From: an uncultured Clostridia bacterium
Lineage (GTDB): Bacteria; Bacillota; Clostridia; Saccharofermentanales; Saccharofermentanaceae
Assembly (NCBI GenBank): GCA_937876985.1
Contig: CALEFT010000020.1
Span: 62,001-126,000 of the forward strand
Reading direction: 5' to 3'
Length of the DNA: 64,000 nucleotides
A program made the position numbers and the translations under genes. Under the pieces are notes generated by a model. That model ran no database searches, had not been told where the DNA came from, and saw only the letters and a list, made by a program, of their open reading frames with translations. Numbering within the stretch: the stretch's first letter is position 1; every line of letters starts with the position of its first letter. This document shows positions 52,328 through 62,800 of this stretch, in pieces.

Positions 52328-53770
52328 TTACTGAATGTGATCAGCTAAGGAGAAATCGTCTGGACATGAATCTGGTGATGGTGAACTAGGAATTTCTGGA
52401 ACTAAGTCAAATGGAACAGTCTCACCATAGAAGAATTCTTGTACATATGGAATAGTTTCATTCCAATTGTTACGAATGCTCCACTCGCCACCATACATTC
52501 CGGAATTAAAGAAGCCATCAAGTGGTAGCTGCAAATACTGCATTTCGAGGTTGGTAATAGAAGGCAAGAAATCAAGAGCATATTCTGTAATATCTTGCTC
52601 ACTAATATTTGTAGTAATACAAGAGAGAATGTCATCAATTACTGTAGCCTTTGATGCAAGTCCCATGTTCATAAAGGAATCCATGAGGCTTCTTAGAACT
52701 TCAACCTGTCTTTCAGATCGCTCATAGTCACCATTTCCAATGTGACGAATTCTCGCATATGCTACTGCTTGACGACCATTGAGCCAGATATTACCTGTAT
52801 TGTATACTGCTTGATATGCAGGATCCAAACCCTGAATTGCATTAATTTCTGCAAGATTTGTGTTGAGACCACCTTGTCCGTATACTTCAGAGGATGAAGC
52901 ATATACATATACTCCACCAACGGCATCAATAACATTTGCCATATTATGGAAATTTACATACGCATATCCATTAAGATCAAGTCTTAATGTATTCTCAATA
53001 GTAAGCTGTAATAATTCTGGGCCACCGCGGCTCATAGCAGCGTTTATCTTCATAGGATTACTATATCCAGGAACATAAACATAGGAGTCTCTAGCAATAG
53101 ATATTAGTTTTACTGTTCCCTCTGTACTGTTGATGGACATAATCATAATAACATCAGCTAGTGCACCTGTTCCATCTTCGGAGTAGCTTCTTGCACGAGA
53201 ATCAATACCAATAAGTAGGAAATTAGAAATATCATCACTTTCAATAAGAGGCTCAACTGTAGTTTCAACTAAATCAGACAATTCTACAGTTTGTCCCTTC
53301 TCATCAATAATAGTTGGATTAGTATTAACTGTCTCAAATGTGATTTGGCTCATTAGATAATTCTTATAAAATAGTCCAAAACAAACTACACCGAGCACTA
53401 GTCCTAGTATGCCAGCAGATACCCATAATAGAATTTTGAGTGCTAAATTGCGCTTCTTTCTCTTCTTCTTAGATGATTTGTCTAACTCATTATTCTTGCT
53501 AGTAGAGCTAGAATTATTAGTATTTCTGATATTAACATTATTAGATGGTTTTGTGCTATTACTAGCATTTGCTTTATTTACTACCATTCTATCGTTAGGA
53601 TCTAATGAATTATAGCTAACCTCATTACCGAAAGTAGGATCAACTGTTCTAGTATTAGGTGTAGACCTAGTATTGGGATTAGCAGGTAATGAATTATTCT
53701 TATTAGTGCTAGGTAATCTAGAATTTCTACCATCCATGTTGAAATCAAAATTCTTGTCTTCTTTGTCCAT
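52328..53770 (-). CDS. LytR-CpsA-Psr (LCP) family protein 2
   Basis: A 480-residue LCP protein. An unusually long, Asn/Ser/Thr-rich cytoplasmic N-terminus (about 1-105, with a KKKRKKRN cluster just before the membrane) precedes one helix (about 108-133). The LCP domain begins near residue 180: FLLIGIDSRARSYSEDGTGALADVIMIMSI, KLISIARDSYVYVPG, YARIRHIGNGDYERSERQVEVLRSL. A Pro/Asp-rich short tail ends it. It follows galE by 38 bases, consistent with glycopolymer attachment to the wall. Confidence 0.92.
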   Translation of the reverse strand: MDKEDKNFDFNMDGRNSRLPSTNKNNSLPANPNTRSTPNTRTVDPTFGNEVSYNSLDPNDRMVVNKANASNSTKPSNNVNIRNTNNSSSTSKNNELDKSSKKKRKKRNLALKILLWVSAGILGLVLGVVCFGLFYKNYLMSQITFETVNTNPTIIDEKGQTVELSDLVETTVEPLIESDDISNFLLIGIDSRARSYSEDGTGALADVIMIMSINSTEGTVKLISIARDSYVYVPGYSNPMKINAAMSRGGPELLQLTIENTLRLDLNGYAYVNFHNMANVIDAVGGVYVYASSSEVYGQGGLNTNLAEINAIQGLDPAYQAVYNTGNIWLNGRQAVAYARIRHIGNGDYERSERQVEVLRSLMDSFMNMGLASKATVIDDILSCITTNISEQDITEYALDFLPSITNLEMQYLQLPLDGFFNSGMYGGEWSIRNNWNETIPYVQEFFYGETVPFDLVPEIPSSPSPDSCPDDFSLADHIQ

Positions 53771-53808
53771 TTAGTTTTCTCCTCATAAATTATTATTTCT
53801 CATATATC

Positions 53809-54840
53809 TTAAATATTGTTATCACAGAATTGTTGCCACTTCCAAGAAGAAGCACACATATCGTTAATGTCTCTATTAGCTACAAAGCCAAGTTTTTCCT
53901 TAGCTTTAGTAGTATCTGCATAGCAAATAGCTATATCACCAGCTCGTCTCTTACCATAAGAATGAGGTATCTTGTGTCCACAAGCCTTCTCATACGCTTG
54001 TACTGCTTCAGTTACAGAAATAGCATTTCCTGTACCTAGATTAAAAATATCAAAATGACACTTATTAGATAATAAATAATCCAACGCCTTCACATGTCCT
54101 TGAGCTAGATCACAAACATGAATATAATCTCTTAAACAAGTACCATCAGGCGTATTATAATCATTTCCAAAAATAGTAAGAGAATCTAGCACACCATTAG
54201 CTACACGAGAAATGTATGGGAACAAATTATTAGGAATACCACAAGGATCCTCACCAATAATTCCAGATTCATGTGCACCTACTGGGTTAAAATATCTAAG
54301 CAAAATGAAATTCATATTTGGGTTAGAAACAGATAAATCCTCTATCATCTGCTCTATCATCCACTTTGTCCAACCGTATGGATTAGTACATATACCTGTT
54401 GGAGAATTCTCGTTAAAAGGAACATCTTCACTCATTCCATAAACTGTTGCAGAAGAGCTGAAAATAAAAGACTTAACATTATATTCATCTGCAAGCTCAT
54501 ATGTAGTAAGGAACGAATCAATATTATTACGATAATACATAGCAGGCTTATTAACAGACTCACCTACTGCCTTGAATCCAGCAAAATGAATAACAGCATC
54601 TATAGGATTACCTGAATCCAAAGCTTCAGAAAATACATTTCTAAGAGAATTCTTATCAGTACAATCAACATCATAACAAGGAATATCTTGTCCACAAATC
54701 TTGGCAAGTCTATTAAGAACATCTTTCTTACTATTAGAGAAATTATCTACAATAGTAACAGAATGATTATTCTTAATAAGCTCTACTACAGTGTGCGAAC
54801 CGATATAGCCAGCTCCACCTGTTACAAGTACATGCGCCAT
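53809..54840 (-). CDS. galE: UDP-glucose 4-epimerase
   Basis: Interconverts UDP-glucose and UDP-galactose via bound NAD. The 343 residues have VTGGAGYIGSHTVVELI, SSSATVYG, the catalytic NPYGWTKWMIEQ (Tyr and Lys), LRYFNPVGAH and YADTTKAKEKLGF. Near-complete family length. ATG follows GGAGG. Upstream of an LCP gene, so the product may feed wall or surface polysaccharide. Confidence 0.95.
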   Translation of the reverse strand: MAHVLVTGGAGYIGSHTVVELIKNNHSVTIVDNFSNSKKDVLNRLAKICGQDIPCYDVDCTDKNSLRNVFSEALDSGNPIDAVIHFAGFKAVGESVNKPAMYYRNNIDSFLTTYELADEYNVKSFIFSSSATVYGMSEDVPFNENSPTGICTNPYGWTKWMIEQMIEDLSVSNPNMNFILLRYFNPVGAHESGIIGEDPCGIPNNLFPYISRVANGVLDSLTIFGNDYNTPDGTCLRDYIHVCDLAQGHVKALDYLLSNKCHFDIFNLGTGNAISVTEAVQAYEKACGHKIPHSYGKRRAGDIAICYADTTKAKEKLGFVANRDINDMCASSWKWQQFCDNNI

Positions 54841-54878
54841 ATTCCCTCCATATAATGTTTATATATCTACAACCATTT

Positions 54879-54906
54879 AATATATTACAAAATTAAATTA
54901 TGTCAA
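54879..54906 (-). promoter_or_regulatory. SigA promoter of galE-LCP2
   Basis: Minus-strand TTGACA (54901-54906) and TATATT (54879-54884) with 16 bases between them, 39 bases upstream of galE. Good match. Confidence 0.6.
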
Positions 54907-54942
54907 TAATTCAACAAGAGAATATTTTAATCAAAAATGCTT

Positions 54943-56493
54943 CTAAATTGCATCATCTGGATTAACTCGAGGAATTCTAATTAAAAACTTAGCTCCACCC
55001 TCTGGTTTATTACTTGCAGTAATATCTCCGCTATGCTCCTCAGCTATAGACTTTACAAGAGCAAGTCCAATACCGTGCTTGCCATCCTTACCCTTTGCAA
55101 ACCTATCGAAAAGCTTCGGGAATATTTCTTTACTAATACCTGGACCATCATCCGAAATCTCAAAATATACGACCTTATCATCAGCCCAACACTTAAAATG
55201 GACATGTTTTGTTGCATATCTAAGACCATTGGAAATTACATTCTCTAGCATACGGAACAGATCATTCTCGTTGGCATAAATATAAACATTATTAAGCTTA
55301 ATGGAATTAACGAGCTCCTTTCCACTATAGAGGAAACCTCCCCTTACCTTCTCGATAACATGTCCAACGAGCTGGTTTGAGTCGAGAATGCTTTTCGAGA
55401 TAATATAATTGCCCTTAGAAGATAAATCCATTCTAGAAATCGATAGCAAATTCTCTACCATATTCGATAGTCTGTTAGACTCATCAATAATAATATCTAT
55501 TGTAGCATCCTTCTCAGACTCATCAAAAACATTATGCTTAATTCCCTCTGCATAACCCTGAATAGACATAAGCGGTGTTCTTAACTCATGAGAAGCGTTC
55601 TGGAAGAAGGTTTTCTGCTCTTTATCGCTTTCTTCGAGCCTTCTTGCCATATGAATCATAGTATTCGACAAGTCATGCAACTCTTTACTAACAGCATTGA
55701 ACTCTCTACCGCGAAAATCTCCCTTAGAAATCCTCCTAGCAAAACGCGAAAGCTGCTTAGTCGAAGAAATTACAGGATAAGAAACAAATATGCTAAGAAC
55801 ACCTGCAACAGCAATAGAAAGAACCATAGTAGTAAACAAAGCTTCATTTACGGAGTCAACGAAAGCCATATAATTAGAAGGATCAACATAGAAAACCATG
55901 TAATAATCTTCAAAATCCGTATTATCGTTAGAAGAATCTGAATACTCAACTTTTACAAATCGATAATAGTAATTAATATCTCCAATATAAACGGTGTCAG
56001 TTATCTTATCAGTATCAATAGGACCATCACTTGTAATTGCATCCAAAATATTAGTCGCTAATCTTGTATTAGAAGCAGAATAAAACAGCGACGGATATAC
56101 AAGAGAGTACTCCTTCGGATTATTCAAATCATTGATAGAAACGAGTGCAATTGATGCTTCATTAGAAAGCTCGGTAGAGCTAATAATCGAGTCAAGAAGA
56201 TGAGAACGAATCTGTTCTGGATTACTTACATCTAACTCACTTAAGCTAGATCGAAAAGCAATAGCAAACGACTGACAAGAATTGATTGCATTGTCGATAC
56301 GTCTAGAACATTCTTGGTTAACATATGAATTCAAAATTGCATTGATACCAATACTTACACTAATAAAAATAAAAAGAATTACCAATGCAAAAGCAGAGTA
56401 AATATGTAAAGCTAGCGGACTACGAAGAATCTTAATACGTAGTCTAGTAAAAAACTTCTTAATAGAATGTATGTAACGCCCTAGCTTATCCAA
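54943..56493 (-). CDS. Sensor histidine kinase
   Basis: A 516-residue membrane kinase. TM1 about 31-53, an extracytoplasmic sensor domain (about 54-215, cache-like), TM2 about 217-240, a HAMP-like stretch (STKQLSRFARRISKGDFRGREF), HisKA with FFQNASHELRTPLMSIQGYAEGI (phospho-accepting His), and HATPase with NVISNGLRYATKHV, SDDGPGISKEIFPKLFDRF and GKHGIGLALVKSI. It follows its response regulator by 33 bases. Signal unknown. Confidence 0.95.
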   Translation of the reverse strand: MDKLGRYIHSIKKFFTRLRIKILRSPLALHIYSAFALVILFIFISVSIGINAILNSYVNQECSRRIDNAINSCQSFAIAFRSSLSELDVSNPEQIRSHLLDSIISSTELSNEASIALVSINDLNNPKEYSLVYPSLFYSASNTRLATNILDAITSDGPIDTDKITDTVYIGDINYYYRFVKVEYSDSSNDNTDFEDYYMVFYVDPSNYMAFVDSVNEALFTTMVLSIAVAGVLSIFVSYPVISSTKQLSRFARRISKGDFRGREFNAVSKELHDLSNTMIHMARRLEESDKEQKTFFQNASHELRTPLMSIQGYAEGIKHNVFDESEKDATIDIIIDESNRLSNMVENLLSISRMDLSSKGNYIISKSILDSNQLVGHVIEKVRGGFLYSGKELVNSIKLNNVYIYANENDLFRMLENVISNGLRYATKHVHFKCWADDKVVYFEISDDGPGISKEIFPKLFDRFAKGKDGKHGIGLALVKSIAEEHSGDITASNKPEGGAKFLIRIPRVNPDDAI

Positions 56494-56526
56494 AACAACC
56501 GCCTCTCATTGTTATATCAAATTATC

Positions 56527-57222
56527 TTACTGTGCTTTCTTCTCCTCAAGCCTGAAGCCATAACCCCAAACAGTCGAAATAGAAGTATTTGAGTCTACAA
56601 TCTTCTTACGAAGACGCTTTACGGTGTCATCAGCTACTCTCGTCTCAACTTCTGTCTCGTACCCCCATATTTTATCAAGAAGTTCTACTCTTGGCACAGC
56701 TCTTTCTTTATTAATAATCAAATATGACAAAAGAGCATATTCGTTAGGAGTTAAAGGCAAATCCTGATCCTTAAGAGTTGCTGTCTTAGTCTTAACATTA
56801 AGAACGATATCACCGAAACACAAGTTAGATGTATCTAATTCCTTATCACCTGTCATAGAATCTCTTCTTGCAAGAATTGACTTAACCTTAGTTACTAGCT
56901 TAACTGGACTAAATGGCTTAGTAAAATAATCATCACTACCCATATTTAGACCCTGTATATAATCTGTATCAGAATCTCTAGCAGTTAGCATAATAATTGG
57001 TACATTAGAAATCTTACGAATCTCGCTACAAATAAAGAAGCCATCTCTACCAGGCATCATTACATCTAGAATAATCAAATCACATGGATCTGAAACAAAT
57101 TTCTTAAGAAGCAAGTCTCCAGTCTCAAATCCAAAACAAATGTATCCTTCTCTCTCTAGAAAAGACTTAAGCAAATTTCGAATATTGTTGTCATCATCTG
57201 CGATATAAATTATCTTATCCAT
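56527..57222 (-). CDS. OmpR-family response regulator
   Basis: A 231-residue regulator. Receiver domain with acidic DDDN at 9-12, phospho-acceptor in LIILDVMMPGRDG (about Asp54) and the conserved Lys in FTKPFSPVKL. A C-terminal winged helix (about 130-228) has LTPNEYALLSYLI and VETRVADDTVKRLRKKI. Pairs with the downstream kinase. An inverted repeat in its promoter may be its own binding site. Confidence 0.95.
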   Translation of the reverse strand: MDKIIYIADDDNNIRNLLKSFLEREGYICFGFETGDLLLKKFVSDPCDLIILDVMMPGRDGFFICSEIRKISNVPIIMLTARDSDTDYIQGLNMGSDDYFTKPFSPVKLVTKVKSILARRDSMTGDKELDTSNLCFGDIVLNVKTKTATLKDQDLPLTPNEYALLSYLIINKERAVPRVELLDKIWGYETEVETRVADDTVKRLRKKIVDSNTSISTVWGYGFRLEEKKAQ

Positions 57223-57254
57223 ATTTCTTCCTCCACTTTAGGAAATTCTACCTT

Positions 57255-57282
57255 ATTTTATCTCATATCACTAATATGAAAA
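57255..57282 (-). promoter_or_regulatory. Promoter with inverted repeat upstream of the response regulator
   Basis: Minus-strand TTTTCA and TAAAAT, 16 bases apart, with the inverted repeat TCATAT-5-ATATGA (57263-57279) lying between and over the -35 box. This is a plausible autoregulatory operator. Confidence 0.4.
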
Positions 57283-57314
57283 TATTAAAATGGTGCAAAA
57301 TTAAGGTTCTTGAA

Positions 57315-57349
57315 TAATAAAAAAATAAGGCTGTCATATGACAGCCTTA
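57315..57349 (-). terminator. Rho-independent terminator of pnp
   Basis: A perfect 24-base palindrome (57326-57349, GCTGTCAT centre) followed on the minus strand by seven T. It lies 33 bases beyond the pnp stop codon. Confidence 0.88.
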
Positions 57350-57382
57350 CTAATTTGTAACTATAAAGAATAATTACCAGAA

Positions 57383-59629
57383 TCAGAATTCGATTCTTCT
57401 GCCCTTCTTCTCGGAACCATTGTCATCATCATTATGATTATTGAAACCACGGTTTGGACGATCACCTCGTCCACCATTACGACGCTCACGATTCTGTCTT
57501 GGCTCTCTTCTTCTTGGCTCCTCTTCTACATAGCCTTCTGGCTTTGGCATAGTGTCACGGATAGAGAGGTTGATTCTGCCCTGATTATCAATCTCGATAA
57601 CCTTAACCTTTACAACATCGCCTTCCTTAACAACATCCTCAACCTTGTCAACTCTATTCCAAGCAAGCTTAGAAATATGTACAAGACCTTCCTTACCAGG
57701 AATGAATTCAACAAATGCACCGAAGTCCATAAGTCTTGTTACTGTACCTTCAAACTCAGCTCCTACCTCTGGATCATTTACGATACCATTAATAATTGCC
57801 TTTGCCTTATCAGCAGCAACAAGATCTGGAGTAGAAATATAAAGCTTACCCTCATCATTGATATCAATCTGTGCACCAGTGTCAGCGATAATCTTATTGA
57901 TTACCTTTCCGCCTGAACCGATAACCTCACGAATCTTATCTACAGGAATCTGCATAGAAATGATTCTAGGAGCATATGGAGAAAGATCCTCACGTGGAGC
58001 AGCAATTCTTGGAAGTAATACTTCGTTGATAATCTGGAGACGACCCTTCTTTGTAAGAGCAAATGCCTCACGAATAATATCAAGAGAAAGACCTTCAACC
58101 TTGATATCTACCTGAATAGAAGTAATACCCTCAGTTGTACCAGCTACCTTGAAGTCCATATCGCCGAAGAAGTCCTCGATACCCTGAATGTCCATAAATA
58201 CGAGGAAGTCCTCATCATTCTCTTCGTTAACAATAAGTCCGGAAGAAATACCAGCAACTGGTCTTTTAATTGGAACACCAGCGTCCATAAGAGAAAGTGT
58301 AGAAGCACATACAGAACCCTGTGATGTGGAACCATTAGACATTGTAATCTCGGATACTGTTCTAATAGCATATGGGAACTCTTCCTCAGATGGGAGAACA
58401 GGAACAAGAGATCTCTCAGCAAGTGCACCGTGACCAATCTCACGACGACCTGGAGAACGTGTAGCCTTTGCTTCACCAACAGAATAACCTGGGAAGTTAT
58501 AGTGGTGCATATATCTCTTTGTAGTCTCTGTATCAAGACCCTCAATATTCTGTGCCTCAGAAAGTGGAGCAAGAGTACAGATATTTACAACCTGTGTCTG
58601 TCCTCTCTGGAATACAGAAGAACCGTGAACTCTTGGAATAATACCAACATCACATGAAAGAGGACGAATCTGATCAAGGCTTCTTCCATCTACACGAACG
58701 TGCTCACGGAACAAGTAATCACGAACAACCTTCTTCTGAAGCTTATACATTGCATCAGGAACCCACTTAAGAAGTTCTTCATCCTGTGAGGCAACATATT
58801 CGCTAACCTTCTCTGTAAGTGTGTTAACATTTGCATCTCTAACACTCTTATCATCGGAAAGAACTGCTTGACGCATATCGTCCCAAGCAAAGTCCTTAAT
58901 CATTGAGAATACATCCTCTGGAACATCAGCGGACTCATACTCGAACTTTGGCTTACCAATCTCTGCAACAATGGAATTAATGAAAGCAACAATTTCCTTA
59001 CATACTTCGTGTCCATCAGCGATAGCCTGAAGCATAACATCATCTGGAACTTCGTTTGCACCAGCCTCAACCATGCAAATCTTCTTCTCTGTACATGCAA
59101 GTGTTACATACATGTCAGAAATCTTTCTTTCCTCTTCGTTAGGGTTGATTACAGTCTTACCATCGATAAGGCCGAGAACAACACCAGCGATAGGTCCCTT
59201 CCATGGAATATCAGAAATAGCAATTGCGATAGAAGTACCGAGCATTGCAGTAATTTCTGGAGAACAATCCTGATCAACAGACATTACAAGGTTAGAAACA
59301 ACTACATCATTTCTTAAGTCCTTTGGGAACAATGGACGAACTGGTCTGTCAATTACACGAGATGTAAGAATAGCCTTCTCAGAAGGACGACCCTCTCTCT
59401 TAATATATCCACCTGGAATACGACCAACAGCATACTGCTTCTCTTCGTAATCAACTGATAGTGGGAAGAAATCAATTCCATCTCTTGGCTTCTCAGAAGC
59501 AGTAACAGTAGAAAGAATTGTTGTGTCACCGTACTTAACAAGTACAGAACCATTTGCAAACTGTGCAATCTTGCCTGCCTCTACAACAAAAGGACGGCCT
59601 GCAATAGTAGTTTGGAAAATCTTTTGCAT
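57383..59629 (-). CDS. pnp: Polyribonucleotide nucleotidyltransferase
   Basis: Phosphorolytic 3'-5' exoribonuclease of RNA decay. The 748 residues have two RNase PH cores (FVVEAGKIAQFANGSVLVKYGDTTIL, and GRSLDQIRPLSCDVGIIPRVHGSSVFQRGQTQ), FMDIQGIEDFFGDMDFKVAGT, a KH domain (VIGSGGKVINKIIADTGAQIDI), an S1 domain (GTVTRLMDFGAFVEFIPGKEGLVHISKL) and a basic RG/Arg-rich tail (EPRRREPRQNRERRNGG). Not preceded by rpsO. The leader may fold over the ribosome site (see findings). Confidence 0.97.
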   Translation of the reverse strand: MQKIFQTTIAGRPFVVEAGKIAQFANGSVLVKYGDTTILSTVTASEKPRDGIDFFPLSVDYEEKQYAVGRIPGGYIKREGRPSEKAILTSRVIDRPVRPLFPKDLRNDVVVSNLVMSVDQDCSPEITAMLGTSIAIAISDIPWKGPIAGVVLGLIDGKTVINPNEEERKISDMYVTLACTEKKICMVEAGANEVPDDVMLQAIADGHEVCKEIVAFINSIVAEIGKPKFEYESADVPEDVFSMIKDFAWDDMRQAVLSDDKSVRDANVNTLTEKVSEYVASQDEELLKWVPDAMYKLQKKVVRDYLFREHVRVDGRSLDQIRPLSCDVGIIPRVHGSSVFQRGQTQVVNICTLAPLSEAQNIEGLDTETTKRYMHHYNFPGYSVGEAKATRSPGRREIGHGALAERSLVPVLPSEEEFPYAIRTVSEITMSNGSTSQGSVCASTLSLMDAGVPIKRPVAGISSGLIVNEENDEDFLVFMDIQGIEDFFGDMDFKVAGTTEGITSIQVDIKVEGLSLDIIREAFALTKKGRLQIINEVLLPRIAAPREDLSPYAPRIISMQIPVDKIREVIGSGGKVINKIIADTGAQIDINDEGKLYISTPDLVAADKAKAIINGIVNDPEVGAEFEGTVTRLMDFGAFVEFIPGKEGLVHISKLAWNRVDKVEDVVKEGDVVKVKVIEIDNQGRINLSIRDTMPKPEGYVEEEPRRREPRQNRERRNGGRGDRPNRGFNNHNDDDNGSEKKGRRIEF

Positions 59630-59742
59630 ATTAGCATCTCCTTAAAATATTCTTTTGCTCGGAGGTAGCTTGCAGATTCACACCTTGAATAAATCAAGAT
59701 ATCAATCTACACACTACACTCCATCTGAGCATAACTCGTTGT

Positions 59743-59748
59743 ATTATA
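59743..59748 (-). promoter_or_regulatory. -10 element of pnp
   Basis: A consensus TATAAT on the minus strand 114 bases upstream of pnp, just after the smc terminator. The region 17 bases further up is the terminator's T tract, so the -35 box is poor. It implies a leader of about 105 bases. Confidence 0.5.
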
Positions 59749-59758
59749 ACGCATTACT

Positions 59759-59799
59759 AGAAAAAAAACTAATGCTTTTCGATAAACGAAAAGCATTAG
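59759..59799 (-). terminator. Terminator of smc made of an inverted CTTTTCG pair
   Basis: A perfect 13-bp stem (59769-59781 with 59787-59799, loop ATAAA) followed on the minus strand by eight T. Both arms contain GCTTTTCG, so it is a head-to-head pair of the recurrent motif. Confidence 0.9.
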
Positions 59800-59807
59800 C
59801 AAAAAAT

Positions 59808-62800
59808 TTATTCTCCAAGTCGCATAGAAAGAATCTTCGATATACCACGCTCTTGCATTGTAACGCCATACATTCTGTCACAAGCTTCCATCGTACCCTT
59901 ACGGTGAGTAACAATAATGAACTGCGATCTAGCACAATATCGACGAACGAAGTCAGTAAATCTACTAACGTTAACATCATCAAGAGCAGCCTCAACCTCA
60001 TCGAGAACAACGAACGGAGATGGACGGAGCTGCAATATAGCAAATAACAAAGCAATTGCAGTAAGACAACGCTCACCACCAGAAAGCAGTGTGAGGTTTT
60101 GAAGTTTCTTTCCAGGAGGCTGTGCCTTAATCTCGATATCGCAACTTAAGACGTCATCATCACCTAGCAAAATTTCAGCTGTACCACCATTAAACAAATC
60201 TTCAAATACTGTCTTGAAGTTGTTGTTAATGATCTCAAAGTGAGAAATAAACTGCGAACGCATTTCTTCAATTAGGTCAGAGATAACCTTCTCTAGGTCT
60301 TGCTTAGCCTTGTAAATATCATCTCTTTGACTAGACATAAATTCATACTTCTCAGATACTTCTTTATATTCAGCAATAGAATTATGGTTAACTGGACCGA
60401 TTGCCTTAATCTCAGAACGAAGCTTAGCAATATCTCTATTAATAGAAGCAACATCGCTATCCTTAAGCTTTATATATAGATCACTATCCTTCACATTATC
60501 GAAGGTAGTCTCATAATTCTCCCACAATGAGTTCTTACAAGTATCTATCTCAAGTATATAACGCTCATATTTATTAACGAGATTATTGAGCTCATTACGA
60601 AGCGAATTAAGTCTGTCGCTACAGCTAGTAAGTCTGTCTGCAAAGCTACTAATCTCTTCATCAAGCTTTGACTTAGACTCAATAACAAGAGCAACTTCCT
60701 TATTCTTCTCATCATAACGCTTTGACAAATCCTTAAGCATTGCTTCAAAATCAGAAACCTTCTTATTTAATAACTCGACCTGCTTATTATTCTCTTCGTT
60801 GTCCAAATCCTTACGAGAGATTGATTGTTCGAGGTTTTTAATAGTTTCCTTGTGAACATCTATAATACTGAGCACACCATTACGCTCTGCAATAAAACGC
60901 TGTGCACTTGTTGTGTGCTCACTAACTTCATCACGAAGCTTTGAAATTTTATTATTATAATCCTCAAATTCTTGCGCATTGTTATTAATAGATTCACGAA
61001 GACTTGCAAGATTATCTTCAACTTCAGAAAGTACAGTTCTTGTTTCTTCAAGATCTTCTTCGCATGATAGCTTCTCCTTAGAATACTGCTCTAAATTAAG
61101 TTCGATTTCCTTACACTGAGTATTAATCTCATCAAGTCTTTTCTTAAGATTGTTATATGTCGTTTCTGCCTTTGCTCTTTCTACTGAATAGTACTTCAAG
61201 AATTCTTCAAGCTTAGCAATTTCAACTTTAATATCATTGGATTCTTCGTCAATTTCTTGACGCTCTACCTCAAGAAGAGCCAAGTCTCTTTCAATCTGCT
61301 CATTTTCTCTCTTAAGCTCTTCTATTTCTCTGGATCTACCTAAGATACCAGCTCCATTTTTACGAACAGAGCCGCCAGTTAGAGAGCCACCCGGGTTAAT
61401 TGCATCACCAGAGAGAGTAATAATTCTACTTCCATAAGAAATCTTCTTAGCAATCTTTCTAGCATTATCCAAATCATCACAAATAATAATTCTACCAAGC
61501 AAGTTTGAAATGATATCATTTAATGAAGAGTCGCAAGATACTAGATTCGAAGCAATATCAATATATCCATCAACAATTGATGCCTTATTCTCTGTCTCCT
61601 TGTCAATGTCTCTGGACTTAATGTTCTCAATTGGCAAGAAAGTAACTCTACCTAATCTTTCACGCTTCAAAACATCAATCAAGTCTGACGCTTCCTGCTC
61701 AGTATGAGTTACAACATTATGAATTGCATTACCAAGAGCTATTTCTATTGCAATCTCATACTTCTCATCAACACTAATTAAGTCACCAAGAATACCAACA
61801 ATCTTCTTGCTCAAAGAATTATCATTAGCATAATTAACTAGGCGTCTTACTGACTCCTGATATCCTTCCTTACGCTTCTCTAACTCGATTAAAGTATTAA
61901 TTCTAGTCTTTATTGTTGTAAACTTATTATTCTTTTGTTCATAAGAAGACAGAAGCTTTGATTCCTTTGCCTTAATAGCCTCTAATTTCTCTTTACGAGT
62001 TGCAATATCAGAGTGAATGCTTGCTTCTTCCTTCATTGCATTCTTGAACACTTCGTCTGAATCAGCAAGTTGCTTTTTTACATCAGAAAGCAAATCATTA
62101 TTAGTAACTCTAGAAATAGAAAGCTCATTAATCTTATCATCAAGAGAACTAATCTTTGTCTCATAATGATTAATCTGATTCTTATATGTAAGAAGCTCCT
62201 GAGTATTAGAATCTAACTTCTCCTTAGTATCCTCGTTAATTTCAGCCTTACTACGATACTCTTCTTCTAATTCATCAATTGATGCCTTTATTTTGTTTCC
62301 AAGGGACTCTTCCTCTTGCGCCTTTGTCAAAAGCTCATCAGCCTTCGCTTGCTTTTCGAGAATGTTTTCTTCAGAAATCTTAATTTGACTTAGAAGCTCA
62401 CTTTTCTCATCCTCATAAGCCTTCTGGCTATCCTTTAAGTGCTCTAGACTTTGTAGTGCAAGTTTGCCTTCACTTTTTGTCTCGAAAATCTCTTCGGAAA
62501 TATCAGAAAGCTCCTGACGCTTCATTTCAATCTCATCTTCAATCGAATTAAGCTTATTTGTAACATCCATATTGTCAGAACGAATCTTGAGGAGTAAATC
62601 TTCTTGCACCTTGATATCTGCTTCAAGCTGGCTCTTGTACTCACCTTGATTACCCATCTGACTATTAGCATTATTAATCTTATGAATTAACAAAGAAATG
62701 TCCTTAGTCTTAAGTTCATCGTAAGCTTTATGGTATTTAATTGCATCTTCAGACTGCTGCTTCAAAGGCTCAATTCTCTCAGAAAGCTGACCTAATAAGT

